Below, piece by piece: positions 46,785 to 58,395 of a stretch of DNA of 64,000 nucleotides (its first letter is position 1; the number at the start of each line of letters is the position of its first letter). The position numbers and the translations under genes were made by a program. The DNA is from Gliomastix tumulicola. Lineage: Eukaryota; Ascomycota; Sordariomycetes; Hypocreales; Bionectriaceae. Location: assembly GCA_001599755.1 (NCBI GenBank), contig BCHX01000004.1:4774001-4838000 (forward strand), written 5' to 3'. The notes below the pieces were generated by a model. The model was not told the DNA's origin. It worked only from the letters and a program-made list of their open reading frames with translations, and searched no databases.

Positions 46785-48925
46785 ATGGAGAACCACACGT
46801 CCTCCTTTCATGGCTGGCCTCAGAAGGCCAAGTTATCGAGATCGTCATCAAAACGCTCACATGGTGCATGCGTTACATGCAAACAAAGACACGTGCGTTG
46901 TTTCACCGGCCGTCAGATGATGGGCTCCAATCGCATTACCTTACATCATGCTAGATGAAATGCGACGAGGCGAGGCCCGCTTGCTCCAGGTGCACGAAGA
47001 AAGGTCTCGAGTGTGCCGGGTATGCACAGCCCTTGAAGTGGTCTTACAAGCACGAGCGGCCAAGAACGGAGACGCTGAAGGGTCAGCAGAAGCTTCCAGA
47101 GCTGCCAGCACCGCTTCATCAGGTAGGACAGACTATGGAGCAGCGTCAAGAGGAGCAGAGCCACCACCAGTATCTCCACGGCCAAGAAGAGCAACCGGCG
47201 GCGCGGCCTGCTGTTCTTGAGGTCGAAGGCTTCTCTCCGTCTTGCCTTCTCGACCTTGACTACCTTGGAAGTGTTGATGGGGCTTTTGGAGGGCATGGCG
47301 AGCTGGATCCAGCTGGTTCCTTTGACCTCGCCGACTGGCCCTTGAACCTCCCAATCGAAGGTATTCCTGGAGGAGGCAGTGTCAGGCAAAACTCTGACGC
47401 GTATATGTCGGGGCAGGTGATGCTAGGCCAGGTACCCTTGCCAGCGTCGGAGTCTGTCGGCTCCGTTCCACGAGAGCCCCCCGGACCTGGCATGGACTCT
47501 ACCATGAGGCTGATCGACAACTGGTTTAGCGAAGCATGTCCTGCTTGGTCTGGCTTCGACTCAAATATGAACATGAACCGAAAGCTTGCAGAGGACCTTT
47601 GGCATGACTCTCCATCTGTTTTCAAGTCGCTTCAGAGCATGTCGGCCAGTTTCCTGGCTGCAAGGCTACCGCAGATGAGGCGTCCGGCCATAGCCCTGCT
47701 CAAAGCGGCGACACACGGCATTCAAGCAGAGCTTGAGGACCTGAACAGAAAGACGCACCTTGATGCAATCCCAACTGGGGTCATCTTCTCTCTGCTCTGT
47801 ATAGGGACCACGGTCTGCTGGCTGGATGCCCGCAGGGCTGGGTGGCCATTCCTCCAAGATGCAAAGCGTCTGCTTGGGCGGACCTTGCGCCAAGATTTCC
47901 CCGTTTCCCCCGCCACCGCTGGCCTATATGATTTCTTCCGCAAGAGCTTATTATACTGGGATATGCTGATATCCTTCATCTACGATCCAGAGCTGGATGA
48001 TCCCCCAGATGCCCCGCCGCCACTCCGTCTTCCACAGCATCCATGCATTGATACCGGGGACACCGCCTTCGACGCGATACCTCACCCCTGGACCGGCGTC
48101 TCGTCCCTCACTACGCATCTTTTTGCGGAATCGATGATTGCCTGTCGAAACTACCGCCGCCGAACAAGTCAACTCGCCGGGACAGTCGTCAGCTTATGGC
48201 CTGCGCTCCGCGAGGTACAGCAGGCAAAGAGTCTAGAGGAACAGCTTCTACAGCTGCAATTCCCGCCCAGCCCGCCAACTCAGGATACCGGTGACCAGCG
48301 CACACCGTGTCTTCACCTCGTACACGTGGCCGAGGCCTATCAGCTGGCCTCCTTGCTCCAGCTCTACATCACCTTCCCTGACTTGGTCTCCTTGAGGTTA
48401 CCCCAAGAGACGCATCACCTGTTCCGACGGGGCGTCCCGTGGTATAAATGGATCGTCCCTCTGACACTACGTCTCACCGAAGTCCTGGAGCGACTACCCC
48501 CTGACTCGGGGAGTCGCGCCCTCCAACCGCTGCTTTGCGTCTGTGCGGCGACGGGACTGCGCTATGGCTCTGCTTCGGAGCAGGACGCCGAGCACCATGG
48601 CAACGGCGACTCCCTTCGACCACTCCGACCTATGGAGAGTATTCTGGACTACCTCACTCTTCTTGACGACCCCATTGAGGGCCAAGGTGGTGGTGGAGAG
48701 GCATTCTCGGTCCCGCAGTTGGCTCTCGACGTGAGCAAGGCGCGCAGCTTCGTGCTCAGGCGTCTCGGTGTTTTGAAGGAGAGTCTGCACCCAGGTCCAG
48801 TCAGAGTTGCAGAGACGCTGGTCAAGGCGATATGGGCTGCCTATGATGAGGAGCCTCAGGGGTGTTCTGACGTTCACTGGATTGACGTCATGGAGAAGAA
48901 GGACCTGCGAACACTTTTCGGGTAA
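46785..48925 (+). CDS. Zn2Cys6 fungal transcription factor
   Basis: I model exons 46785-46892 and 46955-48925, giving 692 residues. The first exon is needed: it supplies the first two cysteines. The joined cluster has Cys at residues 29, 32, 39, 46, 49 and 56 (C-x2-C-x6-C-x6-C-x2-C-x6-C), the DNA-binding binuclear zinc cluster. The middle and C-terminal parts look like the Fungal_trans_2 type regulatory domain (WFSEACPAWSGFDSNMN, LRLTEVLERLPPDSG). A Gln/Glu-rich stretch at about residues 85-115 could be an activation region. Placed beside a permease and oxygenase genes, it is a likely pathway-specific regulator, but that is inference. Confidence 0.9.
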
Positions 48926-49258
48926 CGATAATGGCTTTATGTTTTTAACTTACGAGAATGCCTTCTTTCAGATCCACACGATAATTAATACACGATCTCT
49001 TTTTAGCACGATGCAATCATGGTCACTATCATTACGTTCAGGCTTGGTCATCGGTTGACGATAACCGAGCCGCTTGGAGATCCAATGCTGGGTGATCATA
49101 CATGTGGGAGCAGGTCAGCAGACGCGAGTGTAGTAGGAAGTTGTTTGTGAATGTTCCGGCGCTGAGCATGCCTCGTGAGCTTTTAAGATAAATAAGGCTA
49201 GTATAGGCGTATAATGAGATGCGTGGACGAGACAGGCACACGAAAAGTGTCGTGTCGT
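48926..49258. other. Convergent intergenic region
   Basis: Shared 3' side of the regulator (plus) and the permease (minus). Nothing else recognised. Confidence 0.55.
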
Positions 49259-51175
49259 CTAGCCAAAGAGCCAATCAAGCCCCCTCTCAAACCATGTTCT
49301 GCGATGAAGAGGTTAGTCGATGCCCACCGATATCCGGATCCTGTCATAATCACTCACCTTGCTGGTTGCTCGACGTAGTTATTTTCGTAATTTTCCAAGG
49401 CATCCTGGTCCTTGCGAAAGTCCACCTCCTCCGGCTTGCGGAACTGCGTCTTGTGATATAACTTCCACCCAATGAACAGCAGGGGCACGACAGCGACCAT
49501 GGTGTATCTATATCGAAAGGATTCGTCAGTGAATTTCTGGATACGGATCAAATACCAAGCCAACTCACGAGAAGAGGAAGCTCTCTACGCTCCATTGGCC
49601 TTCAATGGGAAGGAACACAGCGTATCCACCAACGAAGACCATGATGAGAGTCCCAACAAGTCCGTAGTATGCAGTGTATGGCATGAGCCATGATCGGAAA
49701 GGGAACATCCCGCGGTCAATGCCTTGCACTTTCATGGCTCGATGGAAGAACAGATATGTGATGCACGCAAACGCAAAGTTGAGGAGCTGCGACGCCGTCA
49801 CCAGAGACACGAACCAGTTCAAGACGACAGCACTGCTCGCCGACAGTTGAAGGAAAGACAAGAGCGCAATCAGCAACACAACTGTCACAGAGTAGATAGG
49901 CACACCTTGCCTGGTGCATTTGCGGAGGAAAGCCGGCGCTTTTCCATCAAGCGCCAGACCATAGAGGGATCTTGAGGCGCAGTAGAGAAAGGAATTTCCG
50001 GCCGAGAATGCCGAGAGCAGCACCATGGCATTGATAATATGAGGGAGGACGGGGATCCCGAGCCGCTTCATAGCAGCGACGTATGGCGATGCTGCGGCGC
50101 CCGGCTCTCCGCTAGAGAAAGCAGCCTTCATACCGGGGTCATTGTATGGGACCAGAATCCCCACGCACAGCGACCCAAGGACAAAGAAGAATGTTAGACG
50201 GTAGAAGACAGCTTTGAAGGCGTGAGGGAGGACTGCTCTTGGGTTGACTGCTTCACCGGCCGTCATGGCGACGTAGTCTGGACCAGCGATCGCAAATGAC
50301 GCCATGATCAGACAGTGGACGAAGCCGAGGAATCTGCCGAGGTTACCCTCGTAGTAGAGCTCGGCAAATGCACCGGGGTCTTTCCAGTACGTGAAACTGA
50401 AGGCGTCACCCTTCGGATTGCCGCCAACCATCACGATGAAGGTGAACAGGATGAGCCCTACCGCGAGCACCACCTTCCACAAAGCAGCCCAGAACTCAAC
50501 CTCGCCAAAGTATTGCACACCCAGGATGTTAATGACCGCGTACAGGAGAATGACGATGACAATCAGCGCGGCCGTTGGGATCGCGTCGGTCCAATAGTGG
50601 ATGATGATATTGCATGCCACTACTTCGAAGGGCACCAAGAATGCTTCGAAGATGAAGAAATTCCAGCCCGCAGCGAACTCGAATGCCTCATCGACGTAAC
50701 GGCCGGCGAATCGGATGAAAGGTGAGGATATAGGGGTGTAGGAGACCATTTCGGCGATACACATCGTGACGGCGAGGACGAACGAGCACCAGACGGTGAA
50801 GGCGATGAAGAGACTGCCGGGGCCACCAGCGATGAGACCTTGACCAATTTGGACCTAGACAGGCGAAACAGTGTAAGCAAGTCGTCATCATAGGAAAACC
50901 GCAGTTACGTAGCCTACAAAGGGGAAGCCAAGGGGAGAGGGATGAAGTCTAAAGGGTGATAAACGTACAAATAGGGCTGTGCCGATGGTACCTCCGATTC
51001 CAATGAGCTGGATGTGCCGTGACTTGAGCATTCGATGCGTGTTATCGTGGTGGAAAAGCTGGGATTCTTCCATGTCCTTGGTGCGCTCGGGATGCAAAGG
51101 TGTCGGTGCCGCGTTGACAGACATCTTCTCTGGATCCTTGCGGGACGGATCGGGTTGAGACACAGGAACAGCCAT
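49259..51175 (-). CDS. Amino-acid permease (YAT/AAP family)
   Basis: I model four exons on the minus strand, 51175-50969, 50854-49569, 49507-49358 and 49298-49259, giving 560 residues. The last exon is only 40 nt; it replaces a short readthrough end with WFERGLDWLFG, as fungal permeases usually end, and has a CTAAC branch site. The N-terminal tail is hydrophilic. The transporter starts with HIQLIGIGGTIGTALFVQIGQ, followed by about twelve hydrophobic spans, with MASFAIAGPDYVAMTAGEA and SAGNSFLYCASRSLYGLA in the middle as in the family. It should carry an amino acid or related small molecule across the plasma membrane with protons. Its place next to the oxygenase genes suggests it imports their substrate. 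Confidence 0.9.
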
Positions 51176-52513
51176 CTTGATGGAGATGTCGGTGATATCC
51201 ACCGAGGCTTTGACGAGTGTAGCGGCGACAAACTGGCGGGTTAGATAGGTATGCAAGGAATAAAGTGCGGATGTAGTCGCATAGAGAGCCCAAGGGTAGC
51301 AATCAGTTGGCAATCCAGCAGTCTTTAAATCCAAGACAGCCTTGCTAGGGAGTCGTTCAGATTAGAGGGTCACTCCCCCAGACAATAACCAATCATCATC
51401 ATCATTTACTAATTCGTTACCCCGGGATATCGGTCTATCGGTGCCTCGGAGTGGGTATGTGCTAGGCCATTGATATGAAGCTCGACCTATTTCCCATTTG
51501 GTCAAGATATTCGAGCTTGTGGAGAGACGGCGGCTGGTCCCGTATGATTCTACCACATATGAAACATGTCTCCCGGGGGCTAGACCAACAGGCCTGCGTG
51601 TTAAAGCCTGGACTAGCCCTACCCTTGGTGTTGCCTGCCATGTAATACAGTGTCCATCTCTCGCCACGACGTCAACATGAATCGTACCTTATCATCCGGG
51701 TGAGACGGGATACCCACCCATGTCTCCAACGCAGTGGTGAGGCCAGCGCGAGAGAGGAGAAGGCACCCAGAGATTTCCCGTCCCCTATCAACAGTATTCT
51801 TATACGTATTTGAAATCTTCGGACTCTCATACGTTATCAAATCAACCACATACGGAGCGGGTGCGATCCTAAATCCCAACTCTGGATGGTAGACGGTGCA
51901 CACCTGTCACACAAACGCATAATGTCACCGACGGCCTCGATCTTCCTCAGCTAGGACATGGACCTTGCACATGCTCTAGCTAACTCTGAACTTATCTAGA
52001 CCAGCGCAATCTGGTTATCGTAGTTTTTCACCCCCGAGACGTGTCTTTCCAGAACCCATCATGGTGAAATACATCTGCACACCCCTCTAGTCTAGGGTAT
52101 CAAGACACTTGGAATTTTGGATGATGTATCGTCTTAATCAGACGTCCCACTCGGCATGACCCCGAGAGTGGGGGAATTCGCTGGCTGTGCTCGTAAAACA
52201 TTCCCAGAATGGGAATAACGTCTCGACCCATGCATGAGATATCCGATTGATACGTCGATAAGACCTACAGCATGTGGAATTGGCTCGGTAATAATGGCCG
52301 CTGATGATAAGAGTGACGATACGCAATACGCAAGAGGATATTTGTGGTGGGCTTTGCAAGTAATGGTTGAATGCAATGTAACATGACATGAATCTGAACC
52401 ATCCATGACCATGCTCAGCGATAAGAGCAAGAGGCTATGGACCATTTGTGTACAGCTACAGCAGATTGAGGTAAAAATGGAACACAACCGGGGACATTAG
52501 GCTCTCATGGAGA
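51176..52513. other. Intergenic between permease and catalytic oxygenase gene
   Basis: 1.3 kb. A minus-strand frame at 51619-51903 (VYHPELGFRIAPAPYVVDLITYES) looks like coding sequence but has no partner exons or recognised family, so it is only noted. Confidence 0.4.
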
Positions 52514-53632
52514 CTAAGCCTTGACCGTGCCAACCGCCGCCGCCGACTTGATTGGTGCTTGACCATGGGCACCCCGCCCTGCCTGCTCCTCCTCGAGCTG
52601 GTCGGAGCACATGGCGAGAACACGGCCGTGAAAGTCTGCCAGATGCTATTAGTGCGTGTCGAAAATTGAAAACAGAACATGGTATACTCACAGGCAACGC
52701 CATTCTCCTTCTCAGGGTTGAGCAGACCCTCCGAGTAGATGCCAACATTGAAGTTAGCCTGCGCCTTCTCGCACAACTCGATATCCTCGAGGGCCACATT
52801 GCGCGTGAACCTGTAGTAGCTCTCGAACTCCTCACTCTCAAGAGGTGCCCGATGGTAGTAGTCAAACTCCATGCGGGACTGACCCGGCTCGCCAGTGGGA
52901 TTGATGCGCCAGCACGTCAGACCGCCGGCGTACAGGCTGAGCGTGCAGTTCGGGAAGAGGTAGAAGAAGAGCCCTTCCTCGTGGCTCGTGGAGCCGGCGA
53001 TGTGCTGGGAGTAGTTGTGGTAGTCCACGACCTTGTAGACGGACGGCTTGTAGGCCTTGGCGAACTCCGGGTGGGCGTACGCGCAGTGGAGGCACTCCTG
53101 GTAGGCATCGACGGCGGCCTTCCAGTTGTTGTTGCTGGTGTACTTGAGGGGGCGGCGCAGAGGGATCTGGGTGAAGTCTGCGTGCGCGGTCTTCTCCTCG
53201 AAGCCGGGGAAGAAGTCCTGGAAGGAGCAGGTCTCGTCGGACAAGGTCAGGAAAAGGAGCCCGGTGGGAGTCAGGTGGCTGCGCATGATGGAGCCCTGGA
53301 CTCAATGTTAGTATTGGTTGGCAGTTCAACTGTGCAGGCACTCGTGAAGCAGAGAACTTACATCACTGTCCCTGTAAATCTTGATACTCTTCCAGTCGCT
53401 CGTCTCACGGCGAACAGTGAAGTCAACTCCTGCGAGTTCATGGTTGTAGTTAACACCATGGTCAGGAAACTTGGTCACTGCACCAAGTAGAACCCACGAC
53501 TATAGCAATCGTCAGGAATAATTCCATAACTTCGGTGTTCAAAGGTACCTTGAGAAACACTCCTCGCCTTTCCAGTTCGGAGATACCACGGCTAGTGTAC
53601 CATGAGGCAGGTAGAGTGATGGGGCAGTCCAT
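52514..53632 (-). CDS. Rieske-oxygenase-like catalytic half (no Rieske ligands)
   Basis: I model four exons on the minus strand, 53632-53549, 53499-53362, 53295-52692 and 52635-52514, giving 315 residues with matching phases. The N terminus (LPASWYTSRGISELERRGVF) is that of ring-hydroxylating oxygenase alpha subunits, but the C-x-H and C-x2-H loops that hold the [2Fe-2S] cluster are absent: the code jumps from DFTVRRE to TGLLFLTLSD. The catalytic domain is complete: NWKAAVDAYQECLHCAYAH gives bridging Glu141, His144 and His149, and ALEDIELCE gives Asp245 for the mononuclear iron. The Glu and ECxHC pattern resemble carnitine/glycine-betaine oxygenases. The introns are too short to hide the missing domain. 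It must take electrons from a Rieske protein, probably the divergent neighbour. Confidence 0.85.
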
Positions 53633-54401
53633 TGTGCTTGTCTTCTTCCAGTGATCGTTGGCTTTGAACAAAAGATATCGAAGATAGTGTCAGCAGCGAG
53701 ATGCTTCTTGTATCAAAGAATAGAATGATAAATTCCCTAGATGACATGAGAAGAGGCGATGATATAGAGATATATTCCATGATACACAGGCCAGACTCGG
53801 AACCAAAATGCCTCCAAGAAGCACATCATCGTGAACGACCGTGTAGAGTAGCAGATTGTGGAGCGGGTGTGTTGCGATGCGCCACGATCGAGACGCGCTT
53901 GTTGTCTCTATCATACCCGATCGGGGAATATTTTACGCCGCTGGGGATTTGGCCACCAAATTATACGAAATGGTGGGTTGTATCAGTCATTGCATCCATC
54001 TGCTAGCGTTGCATTCCTCCAACAACGCATCCTTTGATATCAGCCATCCGACGCGCCCATCAAACGTGTGCCATCCAACGCATCTCTACTCGTCAAATGG
54101 TACCTAATCTATATGTAAATGATACCGGAGAAGCTGGAATTTCGGCAGTGAGCGTGGAGAAGTGGGGAGATGCCATCGCGAGCTTCCGTTTCCAGGAAGA
54201 TTTTACGGGATGGCTGTCAAGGTCTGCCTCGACCCTGTGCTGGACAGCAGAAAGGAACTCGGGGAGTCTTAATAATAAGAAGTAGCTTTATTTGGCTGAT
54301 TTCTGCCCTCACCAGGAAGCCCGTCTATCCCCGAACCAGATCTTTCCCCCTTATCCTCCTAGTTCTATCAGTGTATTGATATTCCCACACGGCCGCACCT
54401 A
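53633..54401. promoter_or_regulatory. Shared divergent promoter of the two Rieske-type genes
   Basis: These 769 bases lie between two divergent ATGs and contain no gene, so both genes must be controlled from here. This fits joint regulation of two partner subunits. Confidence 0.65.
53916..53925. promoter_or_regulatory. Palindrome with CCG/CGG half-sites, candidate Zn2Cys6 site
   Basis: CCCGATCGGG is a perfect 10-base palindrome holding CCG and CGG triplets separated by two bases. Zn2Cys6 factors bind paired CGG triplets, and one is encoded 5 kb away. One copy only was seen, so chance is possible. Confidence 0.3.
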
Positions 54402-55854
54402 ATGGAACTTACGAACCCCCCATCCTGGGTCTTCACTGGCACTCTCTGCGCCTTGGCAGTGTCTACATGCATCAATATCTGGCTGCTCAAGGAGAGGAAG
54501 GTCCTCACGGAGCAGTCGCCGGCACAGCTGCTGAGCAGCACGCTGAGCCTGCCCGACGGGTGGTGGTCAGATCCTGCTCGGTTCCAGAATGAGAGACGCG
54601 CCATCTTTAGCCAGGTAAATGCTCAAATCCCCCTAGCGTATCTACCTTCCAGCTGTACTCTGACACACGACAGACATGGATGTGCGTGAGCCACCGAGGC
54701 CGCTTCAAGAATGCCGGCGATTACATCGTCTACGAGGTCGCCGGCTTCCGCTTCTTCATGATCCTTGGCAAAGACCACATCGTGCGCTCCTTCCACAACG
54801 TCTGCAGACACCGTGCCTTCCCAGTGGCTAGAAAGCAGTCTGGAAGCGCGACGGTGCTTGGATGTAGATACCACGGCTGGAGCTACGACACCAAGGGTGC
54901 CCTGACCAAGGCGCCTTATTTTGAGAATACGCCCGGCTTTGACAAGAGTCAGAACAGTCTTTATGAGATTCATACTAAGCAAGATAGCAACGGGTTCCTT
55001 CACATCAATGTCAGCACGCTCAAGGGTGTGGCTTCGACTCGCCCTGCTGAGGGTACAAAGGTCGGAAAGGTTGGCAGGTTCAACGTCAATTGTGACCTAC
55101 TTGATACCATCGAGCTCAAGGGCAAGTTCAATTGGAAGGTCATGCGTAAGTATCACTGATTTCAAGCTGGAAGAAAATTACAGCATACTGACTTGCACAT
55201 GCAGTCAATAATCAGGCCGGGACATCCACGACTGGTGTCTCAGCAAAGGGTGTCGTGAGGTCCTTCACAACCCAGGGTCCTACCCCTGTTGGGGAGCTAG
55301 ACTTCTACCCCCTGACGACTGTCCACACTATGGCGGGCAGACCCTTCTGGTACCAGCTTACCTACTCCCCGGACACCGCCCAGCAGACCTCTCTGCGCTG
55401 TGACGTGTACTCTAGTACGCCCTCGGGAAGCTTTAAGTTCGAGGGGGCAGTCAAGCATGCCCTGGAGCAAGAGCTGAAGGAGAAAGTTCGTGGCTTCGAG
55501 GAAGACCATAGGTCTCTGCTTTCGTCTGATCGCAATGTGATCGGTGCAAACGGTATGTATATTCTAACAACGTAACTGTCTGAGATGTTACAAAGCTGAT
55601 GGCTATGTTTAGACGCCCAGGCCGTCATTGCGGTGGCGGTCGAGAAGCATCTGCGAGAGGAGATGATCCGCGGGTCGGAGATCAAGCCGGCAGCTGCCAC
55701 GCAGCAGTTTCGCAGTGACGCCCTGTCTAAGGCCGAACAAAGTAAGACACACCATCGAGGTGAAAGTTCTACGTGCGATGATAGCTGACACGAGCCATTA
55801 GTCTGCAAGGCGACGGAGTGCGGCAATGACGGGGATGAGAAGCTGGCTTGGTGA
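54402..55854 (+). CDS. Membrane-anchored Rieske [2Fe-2S] half of an oxygenase (no catalytic iron site)
   Basis: I model five exons, 54402-54614, 54674-55145, 55205-55552, 55613-55741 and 55802-55854, giving 404 residues. Residues about 9-29 are a membrane span. The Rieske domain is complete: Cys115/His117 in NVCRHRAFPV and Cys135/His138 in LGCRYHGWSY, followed by TKAPYFENTPGFDKSQN as in CntA/GbcA-like alpha subunits. Where relatives carry the iron helix (N-x-K-x-x-x-D/E-N-x-x-E-C-Y-H), this protein reads GKFNWKVMLNNQAGTS and has no His-His pair. A beta-sheet remnant of the catalytic domain remains (FYPLTTVHTMAGRPFWYQL). The 59-nt intron at this point is too short to hide the helix. It probably passes electrons to the divergent catalytic half. 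Confidence 0.85.
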
Positions 55855-56348
55855 TGCTAACATGTGAAAGCTCAAAGAGTTCTGTTGAGGCTCATATGTC
55901 GAAGGTAATCCGAGATTGATACTATGAGTGGTGAACTTGTAGGAGAAGGGCCAGATAGCAAGCGTGTCCATCTGTCCAGGTGTTGATAATGAACTTCGCG
56001 TTTCATCCGTAAATCTGTGGCATTCTCAGAGGGTTGCATCTGGTTAATAGTATCTCTACCTCTAAAGATGGGGATGTCCATTGGAGGGCCTTGTAGCTCA
56101 AGCTTTTTCAGCCATTGGCCCTGTAGCAAATGATGTCCTGTAAAGATAATCATTCCTAGTGAATTCTGCTTAGACGCTCTAGTAATATCTCATTGTCCGT
56201 AGGTAGTATTACTGTCCAAGCACAACACTCTATCTGATCTTGATTTTCCCAGAAATCTCACGCTTGTAGATAAGCTATTCATCTTTAACCCGTACATGAA
56301 GAGGCCAACAAACCGCTTTATGGCTCGTTATGGCAGAATAGAATAGGC
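55855..56348. other. Convergent intergenic region
   Basis: Shared 3' side of the Rieske gene and the reductase gene. No coding sequence recognised. Confidence 0.55.
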
Positions 56349-57472
56349 CTAGAAAGCAAAGATCTGGTCGCCAAGCTTGCTGACAGGGCGCGCCTTGGTA
56401 AAGCCAAGGGCCTCGGCCGCCTTCTTGATGCCGCTGACCATGGGAGGGGGACCGCACAGGAGGAGCTTGACGTCCTCGGCGGGCTTCGGAAGCCATTTCT
56501 ACAGAGCATTAGCGATTGGTCGGAGCTTGAATGATGATGGGGGAGCATACGCTGATCATGTCGCCAGTCACGTAGCCGACGCCTCCCGTCCAGTCCTTGG
56601 GCGGCTTGTCAAGGACGTAGTGAACGCGGATGCGGCTGTCCTCCTTCGCAATGGCATCAAGATCATCCTTGAGCAGAATATCCTGCGGCGTGACATTGGC
56701 AAAGATCAGATCAACCTCGGTCTTATCACCGCTGGCCCGGCCGCGCACAATAGCACGGATAACCTGCAGCATAGGCGTGATACCCGTGCCGCCAGCGACC
56801 ATGCCAAAGTGGCGCACCATGTTGGGCGTGTACACAAAGGCACCCTTGGGCCCGCGCAGACGGATCGACTGGCCGACGGCCAGCGAGGCGACGTGCTGCG
56901 AGATGTTGCCCTGCGGGTAGGTCTTGATGAGGAGGTCGAAGTGGCCGGGCTGGTGGTCGCCGGAGATCGGAGTGTAGGATCGTACGATCTCCTTGGTGGT
57001 CCCGTCGGGCTGCGGGCAGGCTGCGCCGATGGAGACGTGCTGGCCGATGGGGAGGCCGAGGATGGCATCTGGCGAGGGGAGCTTGAAGCGGTAGCTGGCA
57101 GGTGAGAGGTTAGGCAGTGAGGGTGAGAGGGGGGTGAGATTGGCGAGGCCGAGGGGGCGCTTACATCGCCACGTTGTGAGAGATGTCCGTCCGCTGGATC
57201 AGCTCGAAGTTCTGGAATTCATCGGGCTTCAGGACGGGTTGGGCCTCTGCAGGGGGAGGAACAGATATTGTCAGCAGGCTGGGGATAGGAACAGTGCGAG
57301 ATATGGATATTCGGGGTCACCCACTGGGAGCAGTAATGAACCTGATTGCGCCGAGGGTGGTGAAGGCGGCAGCCACGACATACCGCGTCCACTCGGGCTT
57401 TACGACGGCAGTGCCACCCACCGCCGCGACGGCAACAGAGGCCGCGATGTAGTCAGTCTTGGAGAGAGACAT
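56349..57472 (-). CDS. NADH-cytochrome b5 reductase-type flavoprotein
   Basis: I model four exons on the minus strand, 57472-57325, 57246-57165, 57094-56551 and 56498-56349, giving 307 residues, a usual length. One or two N-terminal hydrophobic segments would anchor it to a membrane. The FAD motif RSYTPIS, the HFDLLIKTYPQGNIS segment, the NADH motif GMVAGGTGITPMLQVIRAI and the C-terminal CGPPPMVSGIKKAAEALGF are all present. The enzyme moves electrons from NADH through FAD to one-electron acceptors, normally cytochrome b5. No ferredoxin domain is fused. It may be the housekeeping enzyme, but its place next to the anchored Rieske protein makes it a good candidate donor. Confidence 0.92.
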
Positions 57473-58395
57473 TGTGACTGCAGGTGTGTTCTTCCGACTC
57501 GATGAGGTCCAATTCGCGTTCAAGAGGTCGGCGTCTGTGCTGCTGGTCTGCACGAGGACGATCAAGGGGCCCCGAGTGCGGTGAGAGCGAGACGTGTTGG
57601 GGCATAATAGCGCGTAAATTTTCGCCCACCCTGAGTTCCTGACTCCGAGAGACCCCCGAAGCCGAATTTGGACCCTGAAGGGACTCGCTCGCTCCACCGG
57701 AAGCTCGGTACTGTTCCGTATGAGGTTATAGGCATGAATTTTCAGTGCGGACGGGGTACTGCTGGGGGTGCTCCAAGCTGGCTGTCCGTACTGTCGGGGG
57801 TAGTGATTCATGTATCTAAAATTGAGAAAATAATTGTTAAGATTCTTTTTTGCTCTATATTGCGCTCAAAACACCGGGAATATAAGTTCTACAGACGCTG
57901 AAATTCTTTTTAATTTTCTAAATTCATATCGTAAAGGTAGAGGACCCAACCAAGCTCGTGGGAATACTTCCCAGTGGACCCTGTGCCCTGGCAGTACCTT
58001 GCCCGCTGTGAAAAACTTCTGCCTGTAACCTCATATGAAGTAGCGGCACTGCACTAAAACCGGTTAGTGGTCACTGCCCGGGCTCAAGAGTGGCGGAATG
58101 GGGGACAAGCCAGTGTGGAGGTGCCTGAAGCTCGGAAACTAGCACCACTTGCGTAATTTTGCGCGATGGGCGAATCCCGCGGCGGTGTTGGCCTGAAGTG
58201 GCCGTTTCCGAGCAAGGAACGAGAAAGACATCCGAAAGGTATGTTGCTCCGAACGGGGTTGTAGTGGTCTAGAGAACATAGACGGCGGAGATGAGGCAGC
58301 ACGTAACGTAGACATCTCGACGCTTAGAGGACCGGTCATTCACTCATGAAATCAACGACCTCAATTAATACACCAGCTCTGCACTAAATCGTCAC
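57473..58395. other. Intergenic, with an AT-rich patch
   Basis: About 920 bases upstream of the reductase. A short AT-rich stretch lies near 57820-57930. No gene supported. Confidence 0.5.

Noticed and set aside
49354..49357. Stop codon right after the third permease exon
   Set aside because: A GTGAGT donor precedes it and a 40-nt final exon restores the usual permease ending.
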